Source: Bacteroidota bacterium
GTDB taxonomy: Bacteria; Bacteroidota; Bacteroidia; Chitinophagales; Chitinophagaceae
Direction: 5' to 3'
Assembly: GCA_023417815.1 (NCBI GenBank)
Contig: JAEZEI010000124.1
Coordinates: 36,043-100,042 of the forward strand
DNA length: 64,000 nt
The notes beneath the pieces were generated by a model that was not told the DNA's origin, ran no database searches, and saw nothing but the letters and a program-made list of their open reading frames with translations. A program made the translations under genes and the position numbers. The stretch's first letter is position 1. Each line of letters begins with the position of its first letter. Shown piece after piece: positions 1 through 7,737 of the stretch.

Positions 1-70
1 TTTATACAAAATGAAAGGTCCCATAGTTCAATACAAATGGGGCTGGGCCGATTTTGAAAACCTAAAATAA
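1..70 (+). CDS. 3' end of an upstream gene (partial, unidentified)
   Basis: An open frame enters from the left edge (reading from base 2) and stops at TAA 68-70. Its last residues, GPIVQYKWGWADFENLK, look like a real C-terminus. The stop is only 4 bases before the permease start, so the two are probably co-transcribed. Peptide-type permeases often follow their solute-binding protein, but this fragment is too short to say whether it is one. Confidence 0.45.
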   Translation, partial: LYKMKGPIVQYKWGWADFENLK

Positions 71-74
71 CCAT

Positions 75-1112
75 GTGCCTTTTAGTGGCAAAATAGGATC
101 CTCTCTTTTAGTGCTCCTTGGAGTGATCATTCTTGTATTCCTGATGTTCCAGGGGTTTGGGGATCCTGCAAGGATGCTGGCCGGGCAATCTGGAAATGAT
201 CAGACCATCTCAAACATCAGGAAGGACCTAAACCTGGATAAGCCAATCTGGAAGCAATTAATTTTATACCTTAATGATGTTTCACCGGTTGGTATTCATT
301 CAAAAGAAGAGATTGCCCGTAACAACCTAAAAGGATTCTTTCTTCCCGGCGACCGTTCAATAGGTGTGAAGGTCCCCTACCTGGGACGCAGTTATCAGTC
401 ACGCAGACCTGTTACTGAAGTATTGATCGAAGCCCTTCCGGGCACGCTTGTTCTTGCTTTTTCAGCTATGCTGATCGCTTGTATTGCAGGGATAGGACTT
501 GGTGTACTTGCAGCATTAAAGAAAGGCACGTGGATGGATTCAGGAATAATCATTTCAAGCATTGCAGGAATTTCTGCGCCTTCATTCTTCATGGCGATAC
601 TGATTGCCTATATATTTGGAATAGTCCTTCATGATCAGACTGGGCTGAATTTCACGGGAAGCTTGTTTACAATTAATGCACTAACGGGTAAATCGGAACT
701 GGAACTTCGAAACCTGATTCTCCCGGCAATTACCCTGGGGATCCGTCCATTAGCTATTATAGCTCAACTTACCAGGAGTTCGATGATTGATGTACTTTCT
801 CAGGATTTTATCAGAACTGCATATGCCAAAGGACTTAGCAGGAGAAGGGTGATCTTAAGGCATGCTCTGCCAAATGCGATGAACCCGGTGGTTACCGCTA
901 TTTCAGGTTGGTTCGCAGAATTACTCGCCGGTTCGTTTTTCATTGAATATATATTTGGCTGGAAGGGAATAGGGAAGCTTACCGTTGATGCACTTGAAAA
1001 ACTGGATTACCCGCTTGTTATGGGAGCTGTGCTGCTGAGTGCATGCATTTTCATTTTCATAAACCTTCTTACCGAACTTATCTACCGTTATTTTGATCCC
1101 CGAATAAGTTAA
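75..1112 (+). CDS. ABC transporter permease, DppB/OppB type
   Basis: Inner-membrane subunit of a peptide/nickel-type ABC importer. The N-terminus has a membrane helix (about residues 8-28), then a periplasmic stretch to about 110, then the binding-protein-dependent permease domain with about five helices. The cytoplasmic coupling loop typical of the family is visible (GLSRRRVILRHALPNA), as is the late GFF-I-YIFGWKGIG segment. Length (345 residues) fits DppB. The start is uncertain: GTG at 75 opens this frame, while the more natural ATG at 73-75 is in another frame and hits TAG at 94; one extra A in the AAAA run at 90-93 would join them. No partner permease (DppC) or ATPase follows; the next gene is unrelated. 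Confidence 0.85.
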   Translation: MPFSGKIGSSLLVLLGVIILVFLMFQGFGDPARMLAGQSGNDQTISNIRKDLNLDKPIWKQLILYLNDVSPVGIHSKEEIARNNLKGFFLPGDRSIGVKVPYLGRSYQSRRPVTEVLIEALPGTLVLAFSAMLIACIAGIGLGVLAALKKGTWMDSGIIISSIAGISAPSFFMAILIAYIFGIVLHDQTGLNFTGSLFTINALTGKSELELRNLILPAITLGIRPLAIIAQLTRSSMIDVLSQDFIRTAYAKGLSRRRVILRHALPNAMNPVVTAISGWFAELLAGSFFIEYIFGWKGIGKLTVDALEKLDYPLVMGAVLLSACIFIFINLLTELIYRYFDPRIS

Positions 1113-1163
1113 GCCCTGCATTTTGGCATTATTTTTTTTATTGAAGGGGAAAAATTATTCGTT

Positions 1164-1724
1164 ATGAAATTCAAACACCTTGCTTTAATTACAGCATTAT
1201 CAACATTTTCGATCATTGGTTGCGATAGCAACAAGGAAGACGAAACATCAGTGACTACGACCGAGAACGTAGAAAATGAGGCTGCCGCGGTGGAAAGCCC
1301 TGCAGTTACGACAGGAACAGTAGCAGAAGCCGATGTACCATCTGAAGTGAGAACAACATTCACCACAAAATATCCTGCAGCTAAAACAGTAACCTGGACG
1401 CGCTACAAGCCGGTGGCTGATGATGGGCTGGATATTAATGACACGTATTATTATGTACGTTTCAATAATGATGGTGCAGATTATATCAATTGGTATAACA
1501 CCAGGGGAGAATGGGTAAAAACTTCTACGCTGGTTTCAGATAAATCAGGCCTGCCTGCTCCGGTAAGCAAGTATATCAATGATAATTATGCTGATTATAC
1601 CATCGAGGAGATCAATAAGGAAAATGACAAGGACCGTGATATGTACGAGGTAAAGTTGAACAAAGGCGAGGATAAGGTAAAACTTAAGATCCTTCCTAAC
1701 GGTGAAGTCTTCAAACAAAAATAA
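1164..1724 (+). CDS. PepSY-like domain lipoprotein
   Basis: Probable outer-membrane or periplasmic lipoprotein of 186 residues. The signal peptide ends in a lipobox-like SIIGC at residues 16-20. It is followed by an acidic, Thr/Glu-rich linker and then two repeats of the PepSY-like fold (Pfam PepSY_like family): VPSEVRTTFTTKYPAAKTV with a Trp shortly after, and LPAPVSKYINDNYADYTIEE. Such proteins in Bacteroidota have no assigned enzyme activity; a role in binding or inhibition at the cell surface is only inferred. It stands alone between the permease and a convergent ABC exporter, with a hairpin terminator just after its stop. Confidence 0.75.
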   Translation: MKFKHLALITALSTFSIIGCDSNKEDETSVTTTENVENEAAAVESPAVTTGTVAEADVPSEVRTTFTTKYPAAKTVTWTRYKPVADDGLDINDTYYYVRFNNDGADYINWYNTRGEWVKTSTLVSDKSGLPAPVSKYINDNYADYTIEEINKENDKDRDMYEVKLNKGEDKVKLKILPNGEVFKQK

Positions 1725-1735
1725 GATCGTAAATG

Positions 1736-3523
1736 TCAGATCGAAGCCGCTTCTCCAGGAGCGGCTTTTTCAATTACAGGCCTTGATCTTTCCCCGATCT
1801 GCTGCCGCCACATCGCATAATACAATCCCTTCTGTTCTAATAATTCACTATGAGTTCCGGTTTCAACGATCTTTCCTTTTTCGAGAACATATATCCTGTC
1901 TGATCCCATAATGGTAGATAGCCGGTGAGCTATGGAGATGATCATCCTGTTCCTTTCAGAAGAAATTTTCCTGATAGTCTCGGTGATCTCTTCTTCGGTA
2001 AGGGAATCCAGGGCTGCAGTGGCCTCATCAAATATCAGAATTCTTGGATCTCTTAACAAAGCCCGCGCGATAGATAATCGTTGCTTCTCCCCACCAGATA
2101 ACTTCATTCCTCCTTCACCCAATATAGTGTCCAGTCCCTGTTCAGACCTCTTTACCAGTTTTAATGCCGATGCCTTTTCAAGAGCACTCAGCATTTCCTC
2201 ATCCGTTGCCGCCGGCTTTACGAACTGCAGGTTTTGTTTTATTGTTCCTGAGAAAAGTTGTGTATCCTGCGTAACGAATCCGATCTGTCTTCTTACTTTA
2301 TTATAGCGAATATCCTTTACTGAAACATTGTCGAAAAAAATATTGCCGCTTACCGGGGTGTATAATCCAACAAGCAATTTTACCAGCGTAGATTTGCCAG
2401 AACCAGATGGTCCTACAAAGGCAATAGATTCTCCCTTTGATACTTTAAAACTTAACCCGTCTATTGCATTAACAGCCCCTGTTCTGTGCCTGAATAATAC
2501 ATCCTGGAATTCCAACGTATCAATATTCTCAATTTCGATCGGTTCCTCCGGCCTAACCTCTACAGGCTTTTTCATAAGCTTGTCAAAATTCTGCAGCGAA
2601 GCTTCAGCCTCCCTGTAGGATAGTATGATATTACCGAGGTCCTGGAGGGGAGCGAATATGGTATTCATGATAAACTGCATGGAAATTAATTCACCCGGTG
2701 TTAGCACATCCCTGAAGATCAACCATAGAAGGATAAATAAAATTGACTGCTTCAGCAGGTTCAAAGTAGTTCCCTGGAGAAAGCTTAGTGTTCTGACCTT
2801 TCGCGTCTTCAGCATTTCCAGGTCAAAGATCTGCTGAGTGAAGGTGCGTAATCGTTTGATCTCAGGATAGGTTAACCCAAGGCTTTTTACCAGTTCAATA
2901 TTTCGAAGGGATTCCGTGATATTCCCGGATAGGACAGCATTCTGCCGGAATATCTTCCTTTGAATGGATTTTATTCTTTTACTGAGAAGACCTGTCAAAC
3001 CACCAAGCAGAACCACACCGACAAGGAATACAGGGATTAGAGCCCAGTGTTTGGTTACGGCGTAATAGGCGAGGAACCCAATTCCCACAATGGTTGAAAA
3101 GAGTACATGAATGAATGATGACATGAAACCTTCTGTATCCCTTCTCGTTTTTTGCAGGATGGATAATGTTTCACCACTGCGTTGCTCTTCAAATTCCTGG
3201 TAATTTAATCTGAGGGTTTGTTTTAATCCATCATTAAAAACTCCCATGCCGAATTTTTGAACGGCGAGGCGAAGGATATATTCCTGGAAAGTTCGGGCAA
3301 GCCTTGCAGCCAGAGCAACAGCTATTGCCACAAGCAACCACCAGGTGATCCCTTTCACCAGTTCTTTCTCAGGGAGTCCTTTTGGGTTCAATGCATAGTC
3401 ATCAATGATCTTCCCGAAAATGATAGGATCCAGTAAGGTTAGTGCCTGGGCAACAGCAGCCAACAGCATTGACAAAAGAACAAGCCCGCGGTAAGGCTTT
3501 ATATATTTCCATAATATATTCAT
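1736..3523 (-). CDS. ABC exporter, fused permease/ATPase (MsbA-like)
   Basis: A 595-residue half-transporter that would work as a homodimer in the inner membrane. The N-terminal half carries about six membrane helices (residues 15-310). The C-terminal ATPase has Walker A GPSGSGKSTLVKLL, Q-loop (GFVTQDTQLF), signature LSGGEKQRLSIARAL, Walker B ILIFDEATAALD and the H-loop (IIS-IAHRLST). This is the multidrug/lipid exporter family; substrate cannot be told from sequence. It is divergent from the thiolase gene and convergent with the PepSY-like lipoprotein gene. A second exporter of the same class lies at 33.9-35.7 kb. Confidence 0.9.
   Translation of the reverse strand: MNILWKYIKPYRGLVLLSMLLAAVAQALTLLDPIIFGKIIDDYALNPKGLPEKELVKGITWWLLVAIAVALAARLARTFQEYILRLAVQKFGMGVFNDGLKQTLRLNYQEFEEQRSGETLSILQKTRRDTEGFMSSFIHVLFSTIVGIGFLAYYAVTKHWALIPVFLVGVVLLGGLTGLLSKRIKSIQRKIFRQNAVLSGNITESLRNIELVKSLGLTYPEIKRLRTFTQQIFDLEMLKTRKVRTLSFLQGTTLNLLKQSILFILLWLIFRDVLTPGELISMQFIMNTIFAPLQDLGNIILSYREAEASLQNFDKLMKKPVEVRPEEPIEIENIDTLEFQDVLFRHRTGAVNAIDGLSFKVSKGESIAFVGPSGSGKSTLVKLLVGLYTPVSGNIFFDNVSVKDIRYNKVRRQIGFVTQDTQLFSGTIKQNLQFVKPAATDEEMLSALEKASALKLVKRSEQGLDTILGEGGMKLSGGEKQRLSIARALLRDPRILIFDEATAALDSLTEEEITETIRKISSERNRMIISIAHRLSTIMGSDRIYVLEKGKIVETGTHSELLEQKGLYYAMWRQQIGERSRPVIEKAAPGEAASI
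1745..1770 (+). terminator. intrinsic terminator of the PepSY-like gene
   Basis: Stem AGCCGCT (1745-1751) pairs with AGCGGCT (1760-1766), followed by a T-run. It lies inside the last codons of the convergent ABC exporter, so that coding end doubles as the terminator of the plus-strand gene. Confidence 0.75.
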
Positions 3524-3601
3524 GCGATGAAATTAATCGTGTTTTGTGTGAAAGCAATACCAGCACATTGCATGCCTCCTGCTACTTGAACAATATATTC
3601 T

Positions 3602-3609
3602 TACCTTTG
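3602..3609 (+). promoter_or_regulatory. putative -7 box of the thiolase gene
   Basis: TACCTTTG fits the Bacteroidota -7 consensus TAnnTTTG and ends 17 bases before the ATG. No good -33 TTTG at the usual spacing is visible. Confidence 0.5.
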
Positions 3610-3626
3610 CGGCCTAAATTTTCACG

Positions 3627-4808
3627 ATGAAGGAAGTATATATTTTGTCGGCTGTTCGCACCCCAATGGGAAGTTTCGGGGGAACTCTTAAGGACATTCC
3701 TGCAACAAAGCTCGGAGCAATCGCTATTAAGGGCGCTCTTGAGAAAGCAGGTGTTGCACCAGACCAGGTGAATGATGTTTTAATGGGTTGCGTGATCCAG
3801 GCGAATCTTGGACAGGCCCCGGCAAGGCAGGCAGCAAAATTTGCCGGTTTGCCTGATAATGTCAATTGCACCACGGTTAATAAGGTTTGTGCAAGTGGAA
3901 TGAAAGCTATCTCTCAGGCAGCCCAGAGTATAATGCTAGGCGATGCAGATATAGTTGTTGCAGGTGGAATGGAGAGTATGAGCAATGTTCCTTTTTACGT
4001 GGAAAATCTCAGGTGGGGTAATAAATACGGTAACACCGCTTTAATAGATGGTCTTGCCAAAGACGGCCTTACCGATGTGTACGATCAGAAAGCAATGGGA
4101 AATGCCGCGGAATTATGTGCTTCAACCTGCGGCATCAGCAGGGAAGACCAGGATTCCTTTGCAATAGAAAGTTATAAGAGAAGCCAGGCAGCAACCGAGG
4201 CAGGAAAGTTCACAAATGAGATCGTTCCCGTTGAGATTCCTCAACGCAAAGGCGACCCGGTGATCTTTAGCCGGGATGAAGAGCCATTCAATGTAAAATT
4301 TGATAAGATCGCTTCGCTTAAAGGTGCGTTCCAGAAAGACGGTACGGTAACTGCCGCAAATGCATCTACTATGAATGATGGTGCTGCAGCCCTGGTATTG
4401 ATAAGTAAAGAAAAGGCTGAAGCACTCGGTTTAAAACCGGTAGGCAAGATCATTTCTTACGCAGATGCAGAACAGGCTCCGGAATGGTTCACAACAACCC
4501 CGGCCATTGCAGTTCCGAAAGCGGTAGAAAAGGCAGGACTGAAAATGGAAGACATCAATTATTTTGAACTTAACGAGGCTTTTGCTGTAGTCGGAATAGA
4601 AAATACTAAACGTATGAAACTGGATCCGTCAAAGGTGAATGCTCATGGCGGAGCGGTTAGCCTGGGTCACCCCCTGGGTGCCAGTGGCGCAAGAATTATA
4701 GTGACATTATTAAATGTACTTAAGAGCAATAATGCACGGTATGGTGCGGCAGGTATTTGCAATGGTGGCGGTGGGGCAAGCGCTATGGTTATAGAAAACA
4801 TACAGTAA
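3627..4808 (+). CDS. acetyl-CoA C-acetyltransferase (thiolase)
   Basis: Thiolase family enzyme that condenses two acetyl-CoA to acetoacetyl-CoA or cleaves the product. At 393 residues it has the length of the biosynthetic/degradative tetrameric class. The acyl-accepting cysteine is C88 in VNKVCASGMKA. The second active-site block GHPLGASGARI and the C-terminal catalytic cysteine block GICNGGGGASAM are both present, so the enzyme should be active. It stands alone on the plus strand, 59 bases before pdhB. A thiolase and a PDH subunit in tandem suggest acetyl-CoA metabolism, but co-transcription is only possible, not shown. Confidence 0.92.
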   Translation: MKEVYILSAVRTPMGSFGGTLKDIPATKLGAIAIKGALEKAGVAPDQVNDVLMGCVIQANLGQAPARQAAKFAGLPDNVNCTTVNKVCASGMKAISQAAQSIMLGDADIVVAGGMESMSNVPFYVENLRWGNKYGNTALIDGLAKDGLTDVYDQKAMGNAAELCASTCGISREDQDSFAIESYKRSQAATEAGKFTNEIVPVEIPQRKGDPVIFSRDEEPFNVKFDKIASLKGAFQKDGTVTAANASTMNDGAAALVLISKEKAEALGLKPVGKIISYADAEQAPEWFTTTPAIAVPKAVEKAGLKMEDINYFELNEAFAVVGIENTKRMKLDPSKVNAHGGAVSLGHPLGASGARIIVTLLNVLKSNNARYGAAGICNGGGGASAMVIENIQ

Positions 4809-4867
4809 CAAGGTGATTTTGCTGTTCACCCCTGAACAGGTAAATTTGCCCACAATTAAAAAACTAC

Positions 4868-5851
4868 ATGCGACAAATAGCATTTCGTGAAGCTCTCAGG
4901 GAGGCCATGCAGGAAGAGATGAGAAGAGATGACAGGGTTTTCCTTATGGGAGAAGAAGTGGCAGAATATAATGGTGCCTATAAGGTTAGCCAGGGCATGC
5001 TTGATGAATTCGGGCCGCGCCGTATTATAGATACTCCTATAGCTGAACTTGGTTTCTCTGCAATAGCTGTAGGCGCAGCGCAGAATGGCCTTCGCCCGAT
5101 CGTTGAATTTATGACCTGGAACTTTGCAGTGCTGGCGCTTGACCAGATCCTGAATACCGCCTCCAAAATGCTTGCAATGAGTGGCGGACAGGTTGGATGT
5201 CCTATCGTTTTTCGCGGGGCCAACGGAAGCGCTGGCCAGTTGGGTGCACAGCACTCAACCGCCTTTGAAAGTATGTATGCCAATATTCCAGGACTGAAAG
5301 TGGTCTCTGTCAGCAATCCTTACGATGCTAAAGGGCTGCTTAAATCTGCGATTCGCGACGACGATCCCGTGATGTTCATGGAAAGTGAAGTTATGTATGG
5401 TGACAAGGGTGAGGTTCCAGAAGAGGAATATCTGATCCCCATTGGCAAGGCAAATATCGCAAGGCAAGGGAAGGACGTAACAATCGTTTCCTTCAACAAA
5501 ATGATGAAAGTGGCGCTGGATGCCGCCGAAGAACTTGCCAAGGAGCATATCGAAGCCGAGGTGATCGATCTTAGAACAATCCGCCCGCTTGACTGGTTCA
5601 CTATTCTTGAAAGCGTAAAGAAGACTAACCGGCTTGTGATCGTTGAAGAACAGTGGCCATTTGCTTCAGTTTCCTCAGAGATCGCATACCGTATTCAGAA
5701 AGAAGGCTTCGATTACCTGGACGCACCTGTAAGAAGAATAACTTCTGCGGATGCTCCTATGCACTATGCACCGAACCTGGTTGCAGCCTATCTACCGGAT
5801 GTGGCAAGGACAGTAAACCTTGTAAAAGAAGTGATGTACATAAAAAAATAA
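4868..5851 (+). CDS. pdhB: pyruvate dehydrogenase E1 component, beta subunit
   Basis: Beta subunit (327 residues) of the alpha2beta2 thiamine-diphosphate E1 enzyme, which decarboxylates pyruvate and passes the acetyl group to E2 lipoyl domains. Visible family blocks are FLMGEEVAEYNGAYKVSQG near the N-terminus, DTPIAELGFSAIAVGAA, and RGANGSAGQLGAQHS of the cofactor-binding region. The C-terminal transketolase-like domain has DLRTIRPLDW and VIVEEQWPFASVSSEIA. The alpha-subunit gene is 8.3 kb away (14112), so the two E1 subunits are unlinked here and must be co-regulated by other means. A strong terminator follows directly. Confidence 0.95.
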   Translation: MRQIAFREALREAMQEEMRRDDRVFLMGEEVAEYNGAYKVSQGMLDEFGPRRIIDTPIAELGFSAIAVGAAQNGLRPIVEFMTWNFAVLALDQILNTASKMLAMSGGQVGCPIVFRGANGSAGQLGAQHSTAFESMYANIPGLKVVSVSNPYDAKGLLKSAIRDDDPVMFMESEVMYGDKGEVPEEEYLIPIGKANIARQGKDVTIVSFNKMMKVALDAAEELAKEHIEAEVIDLRTIRPLDWFTILESVKKTNRLVIVEEQWPFASVSSEIAYRIQKEGFDYLDAPVRRITSADAPMHYAPNLVAAYLPDVARTVNLVKEVMYIKK

Positions 5852-5856
5852 TCTGG

Positions 5857-5880
5857 AGCCCGGCAAATGCCGGGTTTTTT
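5857..5880 (+). terminator. intrinsic terminator after pdhB
   Basis: Stem CCCGGC (5859-5864), loop AAAT, GCCGGG (5869-5874), then six T. It separates pdhB from the UbiD-family gene. Confidence 0.85.
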
Positions 5881-5898
5881 GTTTGATATCTTTACCAC

Positions 5899-7737
5899 AT
5901 GCCCTACAGTTCGCTGGAACAATGCCTTCTTGATCTTGAAAAACATGGACACCTATTGCGAGTGAAGGAGTTGGTTGATCCTGACCTTGAAATGGCAGCG
6001 ATCCATCTCCGTGTTCATGAAATTGGTGGTCCTGCGCTTTTGTTCGAAAATGTGAAAGGCACTTCTTACCGTGCTGCTTCCAATATTTTTGGCACAATAG
6101 ACAGGAGCAGGTTTATTTTCCGCCATACATTAGGAGCAGTTCAAAAAGTGATAGACCTCCGTGCGGACCCAATAAGAGCCGTCAAACGCCCGTTTTCAAA
6201 TGTTTCGGCAGCGCTTTCTGCCTTAAAAGCTTTTCCCCATAAAGATCCTGGCTCTAAACCCGTTTTAGAGACTTCCATCAATATAGATCAACTTCCCGCG
6301 GTCAAGCACTGGCCGATGGATGGAGGAGCATTCGTAACCCTTCCCCAGGTATATACAGAAGACCTCGACAAGCCCGGAATAATGAATTCAAACCTGGGGA
6401 TGTACCGGATCCAGTTAAATGGAAATAACTATCGCAGCAATGAAGAAGTCGGTTTGCACTACCAGATCCATCGAGGAATTGGAGTTCACCAGGCTAAAGC
6501 TAATAAAGCTGGAAAACCGCTCAAAGTGAGCATCTTCGTAGGAGGCCCCCCGGCACATACCGTGGCTGCTGTAATGCCATTGCCGGAAGGCATCAGTGAA
6601 ATGACTTTTGCAGGACTTTTAGGAGGACGCAGGTTCAGGTATACCTATCGCGATGGATTCTGTATCAGTACCGACGCAGATTTTGTGATAACCGGGGAAG
6701 TGTACCCAGGAGAGGTAAAACCTGAAGGGCCCTTTGGAGACCACCTGGGTTATTACAGTCTTACGCATGATTTTCCGGTAATGAAGGTCCATAAAGTATT
6801 TGCGAAAAAAAATGCGATCTGGCCGTTTACGGTTGTGGGAAGGCCGCCACAGGAAGATACGAGCTTTGGAAAATTGATCCACGAGATCACGGGGTCTGCT
6901 ATTCAGCAGGAAATACCAGGACTTAAAGAAGTTCACGCAGTAGATGCAGCAGGGGTTCATCCTTTGCTACTTGCCCTGGGGAGTGAACGTTATACACCAT
7001 ATGCCCAGGCAAAACAACCTTCTGAACTTCTCACAATTGCCAACAGGGTTTTAGGAACCGGACAGTTAAGTCTCGCAAAATTCCTGTTCATTACTGCAGA
7101 AGAAAGTGGAATGCTGCATACGAACAATGTGGCTGAATACTTTCAATATATCCTTGAAAGGATCGTTACGCAACGGGACATTCATTTCTACACCCATACT
7201 ACCATTGATACGCTTGATTATTCAGGTACAGGTCTGAACGCCGGAAGCAAAGTAGTGTTTGCTGCATACGGTGAAAAGATCAGGGAACTTGCGCTGGAAG
7301 TTCCGGCAAGCCTGAATGAACTGAATGGGTTCTCCCGTGCTGCAATGGTAATGCCGGGAGTTTGTGCATTAATGTGTAATGACTTCAGTGACTATGAAAT
7401 GGCCGCAAAGGAATTGGAATCATTGAATGCTCAATTGAAGGAAAAGGTAAAAGAGCTTGAAGGATTACCAATGATCATCCTTTCTGATGAGCCTGAATTT
7501 ATGAAGGCAACCCTGAATAATTTCCTTTGGGCTACATTCACCAGGTGCAATCCATCTCACGACATACACGGAATTGACTCCTTTGTAAAGTATAAACATT
7601 GGGGGTGCAATGGTCCACTTTTATTTGATGCCCGGATTAAGCCGCATCATGCCCCACCACTCGAAAAAGATCCGGAAGTAGAGAAAAAGGTAGACAGGCT
7701 TTTTGCAAAAGGAGGAAGCCTGGCCACTCTCGGATGA
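5899..7737 (+). CDS. UbiD-family prenylated-FMN-dependent decarboxylase
   Basis: UbiD-type (de)carboxylase of 612 residues, the long form found in Bacteroidota and Epsilonproteobacteria. These enzymes remove carboxyl groups from aromatic or unsaturated acids using prenyl-FMN made by a UbiX partner, which is not in this window. Family blocks include LLFENVKGTSYRAASNIFG, LGMYRIQLNGN, HYQIHRGIGVH, EGPFGDHLGYYS and PRATE-like late blocks. A menaquinone-pathway role is commonly proposed for this long form but is inference here. The sequence TATCTTTA 5 bases before the ATG resembles a -7 box, which would leave almost no leader. Its TGA abuts the stop of the convergent gene with no gap. Confidence 0.82.
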   Translation: MPYSSLEQCLLDLEKHGHLLRVKELVDPDLEMAAIHLRVHEIGGPALLFENVKGTSYRAASNIFGTIDRSRFIFRHTLGAVQKVIDLRADPIRAVKRPFSNVSAALSALKAFPHKDPGSKPVLETSINIDQLPAVKHWPMDGGAFVTLPQVYTEDLDKPGIMNSNLGMYRIQLNGNNYRSNEEVGLHYQIHRGIGVHQAKANKAGKPLKVSIFVGGPPAHTVAAVMPLPEGISEMTFAGLLGGRRFRYTYRDGFCISTDADFVITGEVYPGEVKPEGPFGDHLGYYSLTHDFPVMKVHKVFAKKNAIWPFTVVGRPPQEDTSFGKLIHEITGSAIQQEIPGLKEVHAVDAAGVHPLLLALGSERYTPYAQAKQPSELLTIANRVLGTGQLSLAKFLFITAEESGMLHTNNVAEYFQYILERIVTQRDIHFYTHTTIDTLDYSGTGLNAGSKVVFAAYGEKIRELALEVPASLNELNGFSRAAMVMPGVCALMCNDFSDYEMAAKELESLNAQLKEKVKELEGLPMIILSDEPEFMKATLNNFLWATFTRCNPSHDIHGIDSFVKYKHWGCNGPLLFDARIKPHHAPPLEKDPEVEKKVDRLFAKGGSLATLG

